Positions 5,423 to 5,857 of a DNA stretch of 5,857 nucleotides are shown here, piece after piece. Both the position numbers and the translations under genes were made by a program. This DNA comes from an uncultured Clostridia bacterium (GTDB lineage Bacteria > Bacillota > Clostridia > Christensenellales > UBA1242), in the NCBI GenBank assembly GCA_947589615.1, contig CANQBU010000079.1, forward strand, positions 1-5,857, written 5' to 3'. Below the pieces are notes generated by a model. The model was not told the DNA's origin and did no database searches. It saw only the letters and a list, made by a program, of their open reading frames with translations. How positions within the stretch are numbered: the stretch's first letter is position 1; every line of letters begins with the position of its first letter.

Positions 5423-5857
5423 TAAAATATCTTCTAAAGATTGAGTTAAAGGATATTTCAATGATAACAATTTTACTTTATCCTCATCAAGATATACTGT
5501 TCTATCGTTAGACAAAACAATAAATATTGTATATCTAGCAGGTTCAATGTGTTTTAGTAGTTGACCAATCGTAACACTATCATTAATGGTTAGAAAAAAA
5601 GGCTTGGAAAAATTCTTAGTCTTTTTTTTATATAATGATAAAAGTTGAAATTTACTTTCATATTTCGAGTCTAAAATGCCTAAAATCATAAACACAGCAC
5701 ACAAGCATAGGCTTGGATTAAAACTATAAAAGCAAGAAATAATAAATAAAGTAAATAAAATTATAGATATTAAAACATTTAAAATCATGGATATTTTTAT
5801 TGCTTTTTTCCTTGACTGAAACTTGGATAATACACCCACAAAAACCCGTCCGCCATC
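5405..5857 (-). CDS. M50 site-2 protease, SpoIVFB-like, C-terminal part
   Basis: The reading frame stays open to the right edge, giving 150 residues of an incomplete protein. The first visible residues are DGGRVF: this is the second zinc motif of M50 intramembrane metalloproteases (usually LxPxxDGGR), whose Asp is the third metal ligand. It is followed by a basic stretch with KKAIKIS, two hydrophobic segments (about residues 20-41 and 48-62), and a soluble tail whose PARYTIFIVLSNDRTVYLDEDKV pattern resembles the single CBS-like domain ending SpoIVFB-type proteases. The HExxH motif must lie outside the window. In spore-formers SpoIVFB cleaves pro-sigma-K in the mother cell; other M50 members cleave different membrane substrates, so the exact role is inference. 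A GTG at 5839 is in frame but lies after the active-site motif and is not the real start. The gene overlaps the four-helix gene by 18 bp. Confidence 0.78.
   Translation of the reverse strand, partial: DGGRVFVGVLSKFQSRKKAIKISMILNVLISIILFTLFIISCFYSFNPSLCLCAVFMILGILDSKYESKFQLLSLYKKKTKNFSKPFFLTINDSVTIGQLLKHIEPARYTIFIVLSNDRTVYLDEDKVKLLSLKYPLTQSLEDILSVKKR

Noticed and set aside
5425..5458. Inverted repeat AAATATC/GATATTT as a terminator between the converging genes
   Set aside because: The arms are only seven A/T-rich bases with a 20-base loop and no U-tract, and it lies inside the protease coding region.
5837..5839. GTG as start codon of the last minus-strand gene
   Set aside because: The frame continues upstream to the edge and encodes the conserved M50 DGGR motif, so the GTG is an internal valine codon.
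1..5857. CRISPR array, insertion sequence, toxin-antitoxin or phage defence module
   Set aside because: No regularly spaced repeats, transposase motifs or paired toxin-antitoxin genes were seen; the glycohydrolase alone, without a transferase, is not enough to claim a defence or toxin system.

Overview
The window is AT-rich, mostly densely packed bacterial DNA. Consensus-like sigma-A promoters, strong AGGAGG-type ribosome binding sites, an intrinsic terminator, a tRNA with encoded CCA and the set of protein families (YjzC-like, DUF378, Bacillus-type MnmA, an M50/SpoIVFB-like protease) all point to a low-GC Bacillota, probably a clostridium-like spore-former. Genus cannot be read from the sequence alone. 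Nothing looks like a phage, transposon, CRISPR array or plasmid backbone.

Left part (1-666): a divergent promoter and a Shine-Dalgarno-like sequence on the minus strand at the very left edge announce a gene outside the window. Facing right is a 54-residue YjzC-like gene (184-348) ended by a near-perfect terminator hairpin. A textbook promoter (TTGACA, 17 bp, extended -10) then drives a tRNA-Ser(GGA) gene (479-568). The stretch 386-440 holds nothing I can recognise.

Middle (667-3499): an ADP-ribosylglycohydrolase (DraG/ARH family) gene on the plus strand runs head-on into a minus-strand operon. In transcription order the operon is a zinc-ribbon/TM2 membrane protein, mnmA (tRNA 2-thiouridylase, start overlapping the previous stop by 4 nt) and a DUF378 membrane protein. 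A perfect 40-bp palindrome between the converging units most likely terminates both. The operon promoter is placed so that transcription should start at the ATG of the TM2 gene, which has no ribosome binding site, so a leaderless mRNA is predicted.

Right part (3500-5857): a minus-strand membrane protein has four membrane segments, a HAMP-like linker, a class III nucleotide-cyclase-like domain that has lost both metal-binding aspartates, and a C-terminal TPR. It is divergent from a plus-strand four-helix protein of unknown function. That gene overlaps by 18 bp, tail to tail, the 3' end of an M50 (SpoIVFB-like) intramembrane protease gene cut by the right edge.

The genes are mainly housekeeping, signalling or uncharacterised. 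The most unusual items are the degenerate cyclase receptor, the predicted leaderless operon, and a hairpin that could hide the DUF378 ribosome binding site only in read-through transcripts. I see no convincing evidence for a new multi-gene system.
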